DNA of 64,000 bases from Erysipelotrichaceae bacterium (GCA_017428765.1 JAFRQF010000034.1:1-64000), one strand, 5' to 3'. Shown: positions 16,359 to 25,942, counted from the first letter of the stretch. A program made the numbers and translations. Notes: generated from the sequence alone by a model not told the origin.

Positions 16359-18641
16359 CTAATACTTGGAACCGAATCTTTCCAGAAGCCTCTTCATGGC
16401 TTCTTCTTCGGAGATCTCTTTTTCCTCTGCTTTCGGTTTTTCCTTATGATAAGGACGGTTCTGTGCCTTCTTGCGGGAACGGAACTCCTTCTTGTCGGCA
16501 TCTCGTTTTGCCAGGGCATCAAGCGGCAGGAGCGAAAGCTGTACACGCTGCTTGACTTCATCGACGTCGTAGACATAGACCTTGACGATATCCGATACCG
16601 CCACGACCTCACTTGGGTGGTTGACGCGCTTCAAAGACATGCGGGAGATGTGGACCAGACCGTCATCATGCAAGCCGATATCGACGAAGGCGCCGAAGTC
16701 GACGACATTTCTGACCGTACCGGAGAGCTCATCGCCCTTCTTGAGGTCCTTGAGTTCAAGGACGTTGGATTTCAAGATCGCACCGTCGAACTGCTCACGG
16801 TAGTCACGCAAAGGTGCCTTGATGCAGTCCTTGATGTCATTGAGCGTATATTCATCGATGCCCAGCGTTCTGATGGCTTCATCGTTGAAGGTGATGTTGG
16901 GATCGCCGAGCTTTTCGATGCCGGAGACTTCCATGACTTTTCTTGCCAGATCATAGGATTCCGGATGGATGTTGGTGGCATCGAGCGGTTCATCACCGTC
17001 GATGATCCTCAAGAAGCCGGCACACTGTTCGAATGCCTTGGCACCTAATTTCTTGACCTTCAGCAGCTGCTTGCGGTTGGTGAACTTGCCGTTTTCATTG
17101 CGGTAGCTGACGATCTCGGCAGCGATGCCCTTATTGAGACCGGAGATGTGCTCCAGCAGTTCGGCAGATGCCGTATTGGCATCGGCACCGACACGGTTGA
17201 CGACCTTCATGATCGCCTCATCAAGCCTTTCGTTGAGGGCCTTTTCCGGCAGGTCATGCTGGTACTGACCGACACCGATGGACTTCGGATCGATCTTGAT
17301 CAGTTCGGCAAGCGGATCCAAGAGCCTTCGGCCGATCGAAACGGCCGATCTTTCTTCGACTGCCAGATCCGGGAATTCCTTACGGGCCTCTTCCTGTGCC
17401 GACCATACGGAAGCACCTGCTTCGGAAACGATGGCATAGGAGACATCGAGATGATTCTCATTGATCAGTTCGGCGACCAGCTTTTCCGATTCTCTGGATG
17501 CGGTGCCGTTACCGATCGCAACGATCTTGACATCGTATTTTCTGATCATATTGAGCAGCTTCGCTTTGGAACGCGGGATATCGCCGTCTTTTCTGAACGG
17601 ATAGATCTTGTCTACCGTCAGCATCTTGCCTGTGGCATCCAATACCGCCAGCTTGCAGCCGTTATAGAAGCCCGGGTCGAAACCCAAGACGACTCTGCCC
17701 TTCAAAGGAGCCTGGGACAGTAACTTTTCCAGATTGAGTGAGAAGACTTCGATCGAAGTGTTGTGTGCCTTTTCCGAAAGATCGGAACGTATCTCGTTTT
17801 CGATGGAAGGCATCAGCAGTCTGTCGATACCGTCATCGATCGCCGTCACGATGACATCCTCAAGATCGGTCTTCTTATTTTTCAGATACGCTTCATGCGC
17901 CAGATCCTTGATATGATCGAGGTCATAAGACATGGAAACGGTGATGACCTTTTCCTTTTCCGCTCTGTCGATCGCCATGACGCGATGATCCGCAACATTG
18001 GAGATCTTTTCAGAGTACTCATAGTACATCTCATAGACCTTCTTCTCATCGACCGCATCCTTCTTTATAAGCGTATTGATCGCTCCGGCCTTGACGATGA
18101 GATCCTTGAACTTCCAGCGCAGATTGGCATTGTCCGATACGTTTTCGGCAATGATGTCTTTGGCACCCTGAATGGCATCTTCAACGCTCTTGACATTTTC
18201 ATTGATATATCTGGCTGCCTCGTTTTGCAGATCGGAGTGTTCCGGAAGAGACAGGATATACTGGCTCAAAGGTTCCAGACCGTTCTTGATGGCGATGCCG
18301 GCTCTGGTCTTCTTCTTCTGCTTGTAAGGCTTATAGAGATCTTCGACCTGAGAGAGCTTGGTGCAGTCCATGATCTGCTTTTTCAATTCATCCGTCAGCT
18401 TGCCCTGTACTTCGATCAGGGCGATGACGCTTTCTTTTCTCTCAGCGAGATTGAGTTCATATTTATATTGCTTCTCGATGTATAAGATCTGTTCTTCATC
18501 CAGAGCTCCGGTCTGTTCCTTTCTGTATCTGGCGATAAAAGGAACGGTATCACCGCTCTGCAGCATTTCCAATACGGTATTTACCTGTTTTACGCTGATC
18601 TTAAGCTCTTCAGCAATGGTCTTTATGATCGTTTCATTCAT
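16359..18641 (-). CDS. tex: Tex-family RNA-binding transcription accessory protein
   Basis: The 760-residue protein has the full Tex order. An N-terminal helical Tex domain is followed by a YqgF/RNase H-like domain (VLGFDPGFYNGCKLAVLD near residue 325), helix-hairpin-helix repeats (ELLEHISGLNKGIA near 500) and a C-terminal S1 domain (GTVRNVVDFGAFVDIGLHDD near 650). Tex binds nucleic acid and acts in transcription or RNA turnover, and it lacks a known catalytic activity. ATG at 18641 is preferred over one at 18650 because TGAGGT lies 9 nt before it and directly abuts the other. The tail after S1 is Lys/Arg/Glu-rich. Confidence 0.92.
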   Translation of the reverse strand: MNETIIKTIAEELKISVKQVNTVLEMLQSGDTVPFIARYRKEQTGALDEEQILYIEKQYKYELNLAERKESVIALIEVQGKLTDELKKQIMDCTKLSQVEDLYKPYKQKKKTRAGIAIKNGLEPLSQYILSLPEHSDLQNEAARYINENVKSVEDAIQGAKDIIAENVSDNANLRWKFKDLIVKAGAINTLIKKDAVDEKKVYEMYYEYSEKISNVADHRVMAIDRAEKEKVITVSMSYDLDHIKDLAHEAYLKNKKTDLEDVIVTAIDDGIDRLLMPSIENEIRSDLSEKAHNTSIEVFSLNLEKLLSQAPLKGRVVLGFDPGFYNGCKLAVLDATGKMLTVDKIYPFRKDGDIPRSKAKLLNMIRKYDVKIVAIGNGTASRESEKLVAELINENHLDVSYAIVSEAGASVWSAQEEARKEFPDLAVEERSAVSIGRRLLDPLAELIKIDPKSIGVGQYQHDLPEKALNERLDEAIMKVVNRVGADANTASAELLEHISGLNKGIAAEIVSYRNENGKFTNRKQLLKVKKLGAKAFEQCAGFLRIIDGDEPLDATNIHPESYDLARKVMEVSGIEKLGDPNITFNDEAIRTLGIDEYTLNDIKDCIKAPLRDYREQFDGAILKSNVLELKDLKKGDELSGTVRNVVDFGAFVDIGLHDDGLVHISRMSLKRVNHPSEVVAVSDIVKVYVYDVDEVKQRVQLSLLPLDALAKRDADKKEFRSRKKAQNRPYHKEKPKAEEKEISEEEAMKRLLERFGSKY

Positions 18642-18755
18642 GATATGCATACCTCACAATGATAGATTGTATCATTTTATCTTTGTATTTTCCAAAATCA
18701 TTTTATCTGCATTATTCCCAAATAGGATTAGAATAATATCTGGGAGGTCTTTCTT

Positions 18756-19604
18756 ATGGTAATTATCGCAACAGATTCTGCAGCCGACTTCGAAATGAAC
18801 GAGCTCCAAAAGATGAATGTGACTTATCTGCCGATGTCTGTCATGTTCGGCGAAGATCAGTACCTGGAAAACATCTCGATTTCCAAGGAAGAGTTCTTCG
18901 AAAGACTGAAGTCTGACTCACATTTTCCGAAAACATCCCAGCCGTCTCCGGCGATGTTTGAAGAATTATTTGAAAACGCAAAGAAAAACAGCGATGAGGT
19001 CGTCTATCTGCCTCTGTCGTCCGGGCTTTCCGGCGATTATCAGACGGCGATGTCCGTAAAAAACATGGTCGGTTACGAAGGGATCTACGTCATCGATACC
19101 CTGACCTGCACCGGTGGACAGCGTCTTCTGGTCGAAAAAGCCGTAAAGATGAGAGATGAAGGATATACCGGTGCGCAGATCGCCGAAAAGATGGAGTCTC
19201 TCAAAGAAAAGACCGTCATCTATACGGTCATGGATACTTTGGAGTATCTCTTCAAAAACGGCAGGCTTTCCAATGCCGCCTATTACATCGCACAGCTCGG
19301 TCACATCAAGCCGATCATGCATTGTGCCGCAAACTCGCAAGGCAAAGCCGAGATCGTATCGAAACACATCGGTCTCAACAAGGCGATCCGCTATATCGTC
19401 GACCGTCTGGATGACGAAGTTCCGGATCCCGAGTATCCGTTCTATGTCATGTACACTTATGACAAGGTCAATGCCTATAAACTGGTCGAGAAGCTGAAAG
19501 AAAAAGGCATCGAAGTCTCTGAAGACAGGATCATACCGGTCGGCGCCACCGTCGGTGCTCATATCGGCCCGTATGCCTGTGCAGTAGCATACATCAAAAA
19601 ATAA
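18756..19604 (+). CDS. DegV-family fatty-acid-binding protein
   Basis: The 282-residue protein starts with VIIATDSAADF and has LPLSSGLSGDYQTAM, which form the acyl-binding site of DegV/FakB proteins. FakB-type members present exogenous fatty acids to the FakA kinase for phosphorylation and entry into phospholipid. No fakA-like gene is adjacent. GGGAGGT precedes ATG at an ordinary distance. The gene is monocistronic and divergent from tex. Confidence 0.9.
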   Translation: MVIIATDSAADFEMNELQKMNVTYLPMSVMFGEDQYLENISISKEEFFERLKSDSHFPKTSQPSPAMFEELFENAKKNSDEVVYLPLSSGLSGDYQTAMSVKNMVGYEGIYVIDTLTCTGGQRLLVEKAVKMRDEGYTGAQIAEKMESLKEKTVIYTVMDTLEYLFKNGRLSNAAYYIAQLGHIKPIMHCAANSQGKAEIVSKHIGLNKAIRYIVDRLDDEVPDPEYPFYVMYTYDKVNAYKLVEKLKEKGIEVSEDRIIPVGATVGAHIGPYACAVAYIKK

Positions 19605-19628
19605 TGCGGGTCTTCACCCGCATTATTC
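19600..19628. terminator. Bidirectional terminator between degV and the zinc-ribbon unit
   Basis: AATAATGCGGGT and ACCCGCATTATT form a 12 bp perfect stem with a CTTC-type loop. It serves the convergent genes on both sides. Confidence 0.8.
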
Positions 19629-20019
19629 AATTCAATTCGTTTTCCAGTTCACCGATCACATCCAGGATCTTCTTCCATGTGATCTTTTCTTTTTGCGCAT
19701 TCATCAGATCCCGATACTTTCCTTCTTCGGGATGCGCTTTGGCCAGAGTGAAGTAATGATAATAATAGCCAAAGGCTTCATACTGGCTGACATCGACGCT
19801 GAGTTCATCATCCGCATACTTGTTCGACAGAGTCCTTAAATAGATCTGTTCGTACTCGCCGTTGTCGAAATCCGCATTCAAGGCTTCCAGCCCGTAGCTT
19901 CTTGAGCCATAGGTGACGTCCCGCTTGATATCGACAAAGAGCGTATGCGCGTTGATGTAGAGTATCAGCATAAAGAAGATGATCAGTATCCTTGCAAGAG
20001 TGACCCACCTATTCCTCAT
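19627..20019 (-). CDS. Hypothetical membrane-anchored protein, third gene of a zinc-ribbon trio
   Basis: The 130-residue protein has one N-terminal TM helix (about 8-25) and an extracytoplasmic domain rich in Tyr, Glu and Asp. The start overlaps the preceding gene by 11 bp, so translation is coupled. The outer part resembles the extracytoplasmic parts of its two upstream neighbours, with short helices containing acidic and tyrosine residues. However it lacks their cytoplasmic zinc ribbon. No family is recognised. A complex with the two neighbours is plausible. Confidence 0.6.
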   Translation of the reverse strand: MRNRWVTLARILIIFFMLILYINAHTLFVDIKRDVTYGSRSYGLEALNADFDNGEYEQIYLRTLSNKYADDELSVDVSQYEAFGYYYHYFTLAKAHPEEGKYRDLMNAQKEKITWKKILDVIGELENELN

Positions 20020-20728
20020 GATTCAGCCTCTCATTCACCAGCACCAGCAATTGCGCATCGCTGAGATCCTTTATCGTAGCGATGTCTTCTTCCGTTAAAG
20101 ACAAAGTCGCCTGCAAGTACAGATCGAGCTCATGATCGAGATCTTCAAGATAGACGGCGGTCTCCGGATAGGAGTTTCGCTTCTCGTATCTTTGCATCTC
20201 GGTCTTGAATTCCTTGATCTGCTTGCACGAATCCAGCAAGGGATCGCTGTAGAGCTCCTTGCCGTAATAATAATTGCTTATGTCTCTGACCACTCTTTCG
20301 TAGTTCTCTGCCATATAGATGATCTGGTTGTAAGGCGCAAAATCTTTGTACGGCAGCGGGAACTTTCTGGCGAAGACGGCCAGTTCGATGTATTCCCCGT
20401 CTTCCAGGAAAGTATCCATCGTATCCCTGATCTGCTTCACGCTCATCCTGGAAGCGATGATGCGCTCGGCGATCTCGTAACTTGCCGAATGCACCGGGAT
20501 CAGAAACAGATTTGCCAGAAGGATCATCACCAGTATCACCAGAAGGCCATAGCCCTTCTTGGACTTCTTGACCTCATCAACGACCTCAAAACGCGTACTC
20601 TGAAACTTCCTATCGAGATCTTTGAGTTTTTTCAGGTGTTCCTGCGCCTCGGGATTCGGTGTACCGCAATGAGGACATACAGCATCCTCGAGCGACAAAG
20701 GAGCGCCGCAGTTCTTACAGTTAACCAT
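20009..20728 (-). CDS. Membrane protein with N-terminal zinc ribbon (trio gene 2)
   Basis: The 239-residue protein begins with CKNCGAPLSLEDAVCPHCGT, a zinc ribbon with two CxxC pairs. A charged linker, one TM helix at about 60-80 and a 150-residue extracytoplasmic helical domain follow. AAGGAGG lies 6 nt before ATG, and the start overlaps gene 1 of the trio by 8 bp. A cytoplasmic zinc ribbon with one membrane crossing recurs in Firmicute envelope proteins of unknown role. The ligand of the outer domain is unknown. Confidence 0.68.
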   Translation of the reverse strand: MVNCKNCGAPLSLEDAVCPHCGTPNPEAQEHLKKLKDLDRKFQSTRFEVVDEVKKSKKGYGLLVILVMILLANLFLIPVHSASYEIAERIIASRMSVKQIRDTMDTFLEDGEYIELAVFARKFPLPYKDFAPYNQIIYMAENYERVVRDISNYYYGKELYSDPLLDSCKQIKEFKTEMQRYEKRNSYPETAVYLEDLDHELDLYLQATLSLTEEDIATIKDLSDAQLLVLVNERLNHEE

Positions 20729-21452
20729 TCGTCCCCTCCTTGAGATAGCCGCTTAATTCAGAGCCCCGCAGATAGCCGTATTCATCGCAATGTTCCCGAT
20801 AGATCTCTTCCAGCTTGGCTTCGGAGAGTCCTTTCTGGTTGAGCATCGTCAGCAGGGATCCGCGCATCAGTTCATATTCTTCCATATCGACCTTGCTCAT
20901 ACCGTTATATCCGGCAAAGTATTCCGGATAGAACAGGAAATACAGCGCATCCGCAAGATCGTATTCATTGAAATATTCTTCTTCCGAGATCTTCTTGAAC
21001 TCCTTCTTCAAAGCATAGGAAGGATAATGCGACCAGCGGGATACCGCCGATGAGTTTTCGTAATACAGCTTATCGATCGTCTCAAAGTCGTCATTGCGAT
21101 AGGCTTCATCGAGCTTTTCAAGATTCTCATCTTCCCAAAGGATGGCCTCAAGAGCTTTTTCATCGTATTCCCGGTCATTGTAATAATTGACATTGGCAAA
21201 ACGCGAAAAGAAGAACGCCAGCAATATGATCGCAGCAATCATGACCAGAGAACGCAAAAGCGAAGTAAAAATGATCCTCGTGACCGAACGATGTGCCTCC
21301 TGCTTGAGACCGAGCATCGAATCGATCATATCGTAGATCTTTTTACGGAACTTTTTGTAAGCACCCTTCTTGTTCATCGTGCCGCAGTACGGACATTTGT
21401 CCAAAGACTCACTGAATACCGCACCGCAGTTCTTGCATGTGATCTGTTTCAT
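20721..21452 (-). CDS. Membrane protein with N-terminal zinc ribbon (trio gene 1)
   Basis: The 243-residue protein has CKNCGAVF and CPYCGTMN as zinc-binding pairs (residues about 5-25), a basic linker, a TM helix near 70-90 and an acidic, Tyr-rich outer domain. The topology is the same as the next gene, so the two probably arose by duplication. No Shine-Dalgarno precedes ATG. An extended -10-like TGATAAGAT ends 8 nt before it, so an internal leaderless transcript may start here, 20 nt after the stop of the AlkP-family gene. Readthrough from that gene is also likely. Confidence 0.68.
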   Translation of the reverse strand: MKQITCKNCGAVFSESLDKCPYCGTMNKKGAYKKFRKKIYDMIDSMLGLKQEAHRSVTRIIFTSLLRSLVMIAAIILLAFFFSRFANVNYYNDREYDEKALEAILWEDENLEKLDEAYRNDDFETIDKLYYENSSAVSRWSHYPSYALKKEFKKISEEEYFNEYDLADALYFLFYPEYFAGYNGMSKVDMEEYELMRGSLLTMLNQKGLSEAKLEEIYREHCDEYGYLRGSELSGYLKEGTNG

Positions 21453-21471
21453 ACTCTTTTATCTTATCACT

Positions 21472-22587
21472 TTATCTGCGGATGAGCTTTATTCCGTTTT
21501 GCGCTACGATGATCGGCACATAGAGTTCATCATCGCAGATCCCGGCATGCTGGCCGGAATAGTACAGATTTCCCCTCTCCTTGTATATGAGCACCAGGTC
21601 ACTTTTGGCGATGGCGATATAATCGCCGATGAACTGTTCGAATCGCGGATGATTCGGCCTGTCGCCGAACAGATGTGACTCTATGACCTGTGCCTTGGAT
21701 AAAAGGACATAGTCATCTTCGAAACGCTGTTTGAACAGTTTTTCAAATTCTCTTTCCATCCCCTTGCGGATCTTGAAAGCCATGGCTCTTTGTTCCAGAG
21801 AAGGTCTTCTTGCGAAAAACCTGTCGAATTCGGAATTCCAGAGATTATAGAAACGGCGGATGTCCACCTGGCCATGGTCTGCCGTCACCACCAGCAAGGT
21901 ATCCTTATTCAGATTCTTCACGAGTTCTTCGATCTCATAGTTGATGTGCTCGAGATAGGAATCGCATATCTTACTGGAAGGTCCGTGCTCATGCATGTAG
22001 GTGTCGTATTTGTCCCAATAGGCATAGATGTAGCGGTATTGCGAATAGGAAAGATCCGCCAGACGGCAGCACATCTCATCGAAGTCCTCACAGCCGTCTT
22101 CTTCAAAGGAAGGAAACAGGATCCTGGAAGGAACACCGATGCGATTCAGTTCCTGTTCCGTCGTAGTTACCGGCACATATTTGCGAAAGATATCTCCTTC
22201 GTAGGTGATCTCGTTATAATAACCCATCGAACGGAACGGGATCACGATATCATCGACTTCTTCAAGATACTGCATCCAGCCCAGCCATCCGTTCTCGCAT
22301 GGCGGACGGCCGTTGCGGATCGACGTGGTGGCCGCAGTCGTCGTGGAAGGAAAGACGGTCGACGGGCTTGCCAGCATATTGCTGACAAGGAAAGAATCTT
22401 TGGGAAGCTTCTTTCTGATCAGGTTGGCGCCCATTCCGTCCACCAACAAAACAAAGACCTTCTCAGGCCTTTGTTCATTGAGGATGGCAGTCAAAGACGG
22501 ATCATCATCATAAACGTGATTCAGACCAAAATACTTCCTGATCGAAGCCACATACGATAATACTGATCCGTTGTAGTTGACAAACAT
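21472..22587 (-). CDS. Alkaline-phosphatase-superfamily phosphodiesterase or nucleotide pyrophosphatase
   Basis: The 371-residue protein has the superfamily metal and nucleophile motifs: LLVDGMGANLI near residue 50, the nucleophile threonine region VFPSTTTAATTS near 80, an Asp/His site in YAYWDKYDTYMHEHG near 190, and TADHGQVD near 235. There is no signal peptide, so it should act in the cytoplasm. Enzymes of this branch hydrolyse nucleotide pyrophosphates or phosphodiesters. ATG at 22587 overlaps the TGA of the M18 aminopeptidase gene. Together with two nucleoside hydrolases upstream in the operon, a role in nucleotide breakdown is plausible but unproven. Confidence 0.78.
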   Translation of the reverse strand: MFVNYNGSVLSYVASIRKYFGLNHVYDDDPSLTAILNEQRPEKVFVLLVDGMGANLIRKKLPKDSFLVSNMLASPSTVFPSTTTAATTSIRNGRPPCENGWLGWMQYLEEVDDIVIPFRSMGYYNEITYEGDIFRKYVPVTTTEQELNRIGVPSRILFPSFEEDGCEDFDEMCCRLADLSYSQYRYIYAYWDKYDTYMHEHGPSSKICDSYLEHINYEIEELVKNLNKDTLLVVTADHGQVDIRRFYNLWNSEFDRFFARRPSLEQRAMAFKIRKGMEREFEKLFKQRFEDDYVLLSKAQVIESHLFGDRPNHPRFEQFIGDYIAIAKSDLVLIYKERGNLYYSGQHAGICDDELYVPIIVAQNGIKLIRR

Positions 22588-23957
22588 CAATCCATTTCCT
22601 TTAAGAATACTTTGTATGCACGATATGCTTCATAGATATCCGCTTTGGAAGCCGTCTCATACGGAGCGTGCATGTTCTGAACCGCGATGCCGGCATCGAC
22701 GACATCCATGTTCTTATTTGCCAGGACATAGGCGATCGTTCCGCCGCCGCCCTGATCGACTCTTCCCAGCTCGGAGAACTGGAAAGCGACATCGTTTTCA
22801 TCCATGATCTTACGGATCTTGGCGATGAACTCAGCCGGTGCATCGTTGGATCCGGACTTGCCTCTTGAACCCGTGTACTTGTTGAAGGAGATGCCTTTTC
22901 CGAAGTAAGCGGCATTCTTGGCTTCATTTACCTGCGGATAGTTCGGGTCGTAAGCTGCCGAGACATCGGATGATAACATCCTGGAATTCTCCAGGGCATG
23001 TCTGATCTTGAGATCGTTGTATTCGCCTTGTACGTTGATGAGTTCGGCGACACTGTTTTCAAAGAATGCGGACTGCGCACCGGTGGAACCGATGGAGCCG
23101 ATCTCTTCTTTATCGGTAAGGATGCAGACGGAGGTGCGTTCCGGCTTGTCGGATTCAAGCAAAGCTGCCAGAGAAGTATAGGCACAGATGCGGTCATCAT
23201 GACCATAGCCCATGATCATCGAACGGTCCAGACCGAGGTCTCTTGCCTTGCCGCAAGGTACCAGCTCGAGTTCTGCCGAAATGAAATCGGCTTCTTCCAT
23301 GTCGTAATCCTTCTTGAGGATATCCAGAAGGTTCTTCTTGACCGGGTCCTTTTCTTCCTTCTTGGACTTGGCCGGGATGGATCCTGCCAGAGCGTTGAGG
23401 TCTTCGCCTTCGACGACATTGGAACCCGGCTTGGACATCTGGTCTTTTGCCAGGTGGATCAGCAGATCCGAGATCTCTACGATCGGATCGGATTCCTTCT
23501 CGCCGATGCAGATATCGATCTTCGTGCCGTCTTTCTTGCATACGACGCCATGGATCGCCAGAGGTCTGGCTGTCCACTGGTATTTCTTGATGCCGCCGTA
23601 GTAATGGGTATCCATCAGGACCAGACCGTTGTCTTCATACAACGGATTCTGTTTGACATCGATCCTCGGAGAATCGATGTGGGCACCTAAGATGTTCATG
23701 CCTTCTTCGATCGGCTTCTTGCCGATGACGAAGAGTGCCAGCGATTTGCCGCGGTTGTTGAAATAGAATTTATCGCCTGCCTTGATCTTCTTTACGTTTC
23801 TGAATTCCTTGAAACCGGCCTTTTCTGCCAGCTCGATCGATTTGCTTACAGCTTCTCTTTCTGTCTTGGCATGATCCAGGAAGTCTTTGTAGTCTTCCGA
23901 GAACGCCATGACTGCCTTCATCTGTTTCGCATCATACTTTTCCCAAACTGTCTTCAT
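22587..23957 (-). CDS. M18-family aminopeptidase
   Basis: The 456-residue protein has the M18 zinc and catalytic motifs: LGAHIDSPRIDVKQNPLYE near residue 90, DKEEIGSIGSTGAQ near 285, and a C-terminal HAPYETASKADIYE with the last metal His. M18 enzymes are dodecameric cytosolic aminopeptidases that prefer acidic or neutral N-terminal residues. GAGGAAAAAGG precedes ATG. It starts 14 nt after the nucleoside hydrolase gene, within one reverse-strand unit, which couples peptide and nucleoside salvage. Confidence 0.92.
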   Translation of the reverse strand: MKTVWEKYDAKQMKAVMAFSEDYKDFLDHAKTEREAVSKSIELAEKAGFKEFRNVKKIKAGDKFYFNNRGKSLALFVIGKKPIEEGMNILGAHIDSPRIDVKQNPLYEDNGLVLMDTHYYGGIKKYQWTARPLAIHGVVCKKDGTKIDICIGEKESDPIVEISDLLIHLAKDQMSKPGSNVVEGEDLNALAGSIPAKSKKEEKDPVKKNLLDILKKDYDMEEADFISAELELVPCGKARDLGLDRSMIMGYGHDDRICAYTSLAALLESDKPERTSVCILTDKEEIGSIGSTGAQSAFFENSVAELINVQGEYNDLKIRHALENSRMLSSDVSAAYDPNYPQVNEAKNAAYFGKGISFNKYTGSRGKSGSNDAPAEFIAKIRKIMDENDVAFQFSELGRVDQGGGGTIAYVLANKNMDVVDAGIAVQNMHAPYETASKADIYEAYRAYKVFLKEMD

Positions 23958-23971
23958 CCTTTTTCCTCTTT

Positions 23972-24904
23972 CTAAAACTGACGGTAAGTGTCGATGATCT
24001 TCTGTGAGAACAACTCACGATCGACATCCATAAACGCCATGCAGTGGCGGTCCTCAAATTTGAAGTCCGTATACAGATCGCTTACGGTCTTACCAAATGT
24101 TATTTTACCTTGTGTTTCCACATAAATGCCACATTTGTGCCCCTTGAACCAATCGGGATGTGCGGTATAGATGACCGGGCAGGAATCGTGTTCGCACACG
24201 CCCTTCCAGTGCAATTTCGCCCTTGATTCATACAGCAGATGATTGGAATCGATAAAAAGCTTCGAAGCCGGATTGTCAAAGGAAGCGATCGCATCGATAT
24301 CGTCATCGTCCAGATAGGCCTTATGCGTCACATCCAGACCAAACAGGTTGACTCTGATGCCCGATTTCATGACGTTTTCCGCCGCATGGGGATCGGAGTA
24401 GATATTGAATTCCGCACATGGCGTGACATTGCCGCCGATGATGGCACCGCCCATCACATTGAGCTCTTTGATCATATGTACGATATCCGGATGCTTGGCG
24501 ATCGCGATGGCGATATTGGTCAAAGGACCCACCGGGCAGACGACGAGCTGCCCTTCATATTCTTTTGCCGCCTCATATAAGGCATCCCAGGCTTTCTTTT
24601 CCTGTACAGGCGCATCAGACAAAGGGATCTGTGCCCCGCCCAAGCCGTTGGAACCATGGACATATTCCGCCGTATGCAGATCGATGACCAGCGGCTTCTT
24701 AGCACCGGGATAGACTTTCACTTCTTTCTTTCCCGCCAGGGCAAGGACGTCTCTGGCGTTGCGGAAGGCGTTTTCCTGCGATGTATTGCCGGCGACTGCG
24801 GAAACGCCGATCAGCTCGATCTCTTCGAGTTTCGAAGCGACCAGAAGAGCGACCGCATCATCGACGCCGGTATCCGTATCGATCCAAACAGGTATCTTCT
24901 TCAT
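23972..24904 (-). CDS. Nucleoside hydrolase (IunH family), second copy
   Basis: The 310-residue protein opens with VWIDTDTGVDDAVALL, the calcium-binding aspartate cluster of inosine-uridine nucleoside hydrolases. It also has the family core AEFNIYSDPHAAE near residue 165 and a late catalytic Asp segment. It cleaves the N-glycosidic bond of ribonucleosides to base and ribose. The true start is ATG 24904, 1 nt after the previous stop. A longer frame upstream is overlap with the first copy. It shares its fold but only moderate similarity with the upstream paralogue, so specificity may differ (purine against pyrimidine). Confidence 0.9.
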   Translation of the reverse strand: MKKIPVWIDTDTGVDDAVALLVASKLEEIELIGVSAVAGNTSQENAFRNARDVLALAGKKEVKVYPGAKKPLVIDLHTAEYVHGSNGLGGAQIPLSDAPVQEKKAWDALYEAAKEYEGQLVVCPVGPLTNIAIAIAKHPDIVHMIKELNVMGGAIIGGNVTPCAEFNIYSDPHAAENVMKSGIRVNLFGLDVTHKAYLDDDDIDAIASFDNPASKLFIDSNHLLYESRAKLHWKGVCEHDSCPVIYTAHPDWFKGHKCGIYVETQGKITFGKTVSDLYTDFKFEDRHCMAFMDVDRELFSQKIIDTYRQF

Positions 24905-24905
24905 A

Positions 24906-25856
24906 TCAGAACTCCCATCCTTCAAAACTTGCGCAGGCTTCCACGAGCTTATCGACGAACTTCTGTCTGTCAAGTCCGACGACACATCTGAAATTCGGCT
25001 TATTGCCGCTACTTCCGTTATAGTCCGCCACCGTCGCTCCGCGGCAATACCTGCCGCTAAGCTCGATATCCACATAATAGTCCCGGATATCGAAGATCTC
25101 CGGCCAGACCAGTGACATGACTGCGCACGGATCATGGGTGCAGCAGCCCTTCCAGCCCAGAGACTTCATATGGATAAAGAAGAAATCGAACCATTCCGCA
25201 ACGACTTTGGCGACCGGATTGTTCAAAGCACGGATCCTCTCCCAGTCTTCCGGATAGACGATGGCCTGCTCGGTCACGTCCAGTCCGCACATCTGCAAAG
25301 GAAGACCGGAATGCGCGATCGTATAGGCAGCCTCCGGATCGACCAGGATGTTGAATTCCGCTCCTGCCGTCCAGTTACCGTTGCGAAGTCCGCCGCCCAT
25401 CGTGGAGATCCGGCCGATCTTTTCTTTCAGTTCCGGATGCGCCAGAAGCAGCGCTGCCACATTGGTCTGTGCACCGGTGGAAATGATCGTCACTTTTTCT
25501 TCCGATTCACGCAGGACTTTTTCCATCATCTCGATCGCCGAAAGCTTCGAAAGTTCATGATCGGGCTCCGGAAGTCTCGGTCCGTCAAGGCCGGTCTCGC
25601 CATGGAAATTCGGCGCGATGATCAGATCGGAGACCAGCGGACGGTTCCTGCCTTTTGCCACCTCGATATCCAAATGCAGCAAGGAGACGATGCGTCTGGC
25701 ATTGTAGGTGACTTTTTCCAAAGTCTGGTTGCCGGCAACCGTCGTGATCGCTTTGATATCGAAATCCGGGATCGTCGAAGCCAGCACCCAGGCGATCGCA
25801 TCATCATGTCCGGGATCGCCATCGAGTATGACCGGTATTTTCTTATTCTGATTCAT
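24906..25856 (-). CDS. Nucleoside hydrolase (IunH family), first copy
   Basis: The 316-residue protein has VILDGDPGHDDAIAW at its N-terminus and AGAEFNILVDPEAAY near residue 160, the family signatures. The C-terminal region has the CCTHDPCAVM segment with a conserved His/Asp. ATG at 25856 follows AGGAGAGACATCT. Earlier in-frame starts overlap the promoter. It is the first gene of a seven-gene reverse-strand unit and is divergent from adenosine deaminase. Released ribose could be phosphorylated by the PfkB-family kinase encoded 5 kb away. Confidence 0.9.
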   Translation of the reverse strand: MNQNKKIPVILDGDPGHDDAIAWVLASTIPDFDIKAITTVAGNQTLEKVTYNARRIVSLLHLDIEVAKGRNRPLVSDLIIAPNFHGETGLDGPRLPEPDHELSKLSAIEMMEKVLRESEEKVTIISTGAQTNVAALLLAHPELKEKIGRISTMGGGLRNGNWTAGAEFNILVDPEAAYTIAHSGLPLQMCGLDVTEQAIVYPEDWERIRALNNPVAKVVAEWFDFFFIHMKSLGWKGCCTHDPCAVMSLVWPEIFDIRDYYVDIELSGRYCRGATVADYNGSSGNKPNFRCVVGLDRQKFVDKLVEACASFEGWEF

Positions 25857-25887
25857 AGATGTCTCTCCTAAAATATTGACCACTTTC

Positions 25888-25896
25888 ATTCTAGCA
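25888..25896 (-). promoter_or_regulatory. Extended -10 of the nucleoside hydrolase unit
   Basis: TGCTAGAAT on the minus strand is an extended -10 lying about 30 nt before the Shine-Dalgarno-led start. Its spacing leaves a short leader. Confidence 0.5.
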
Positions 25897-25912
25897 TACC
25901 CTGTTCATCGGC

Positions 25913-25918
25913 TATAAT
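25913..25918 (+). promoter_or_regulatory. -10 element of the add-udp operon
   Basis: TATAAT lies 24 nt before the add start, and an AAGGATGG ribosome binding site lies between them. It is divergent from the nucleoside hydrolase promoter, within about 25 bp. Confidence 0.5.
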
Positions 25919-25942
25919 GAACATAGAAGGATGGTAAAAACT

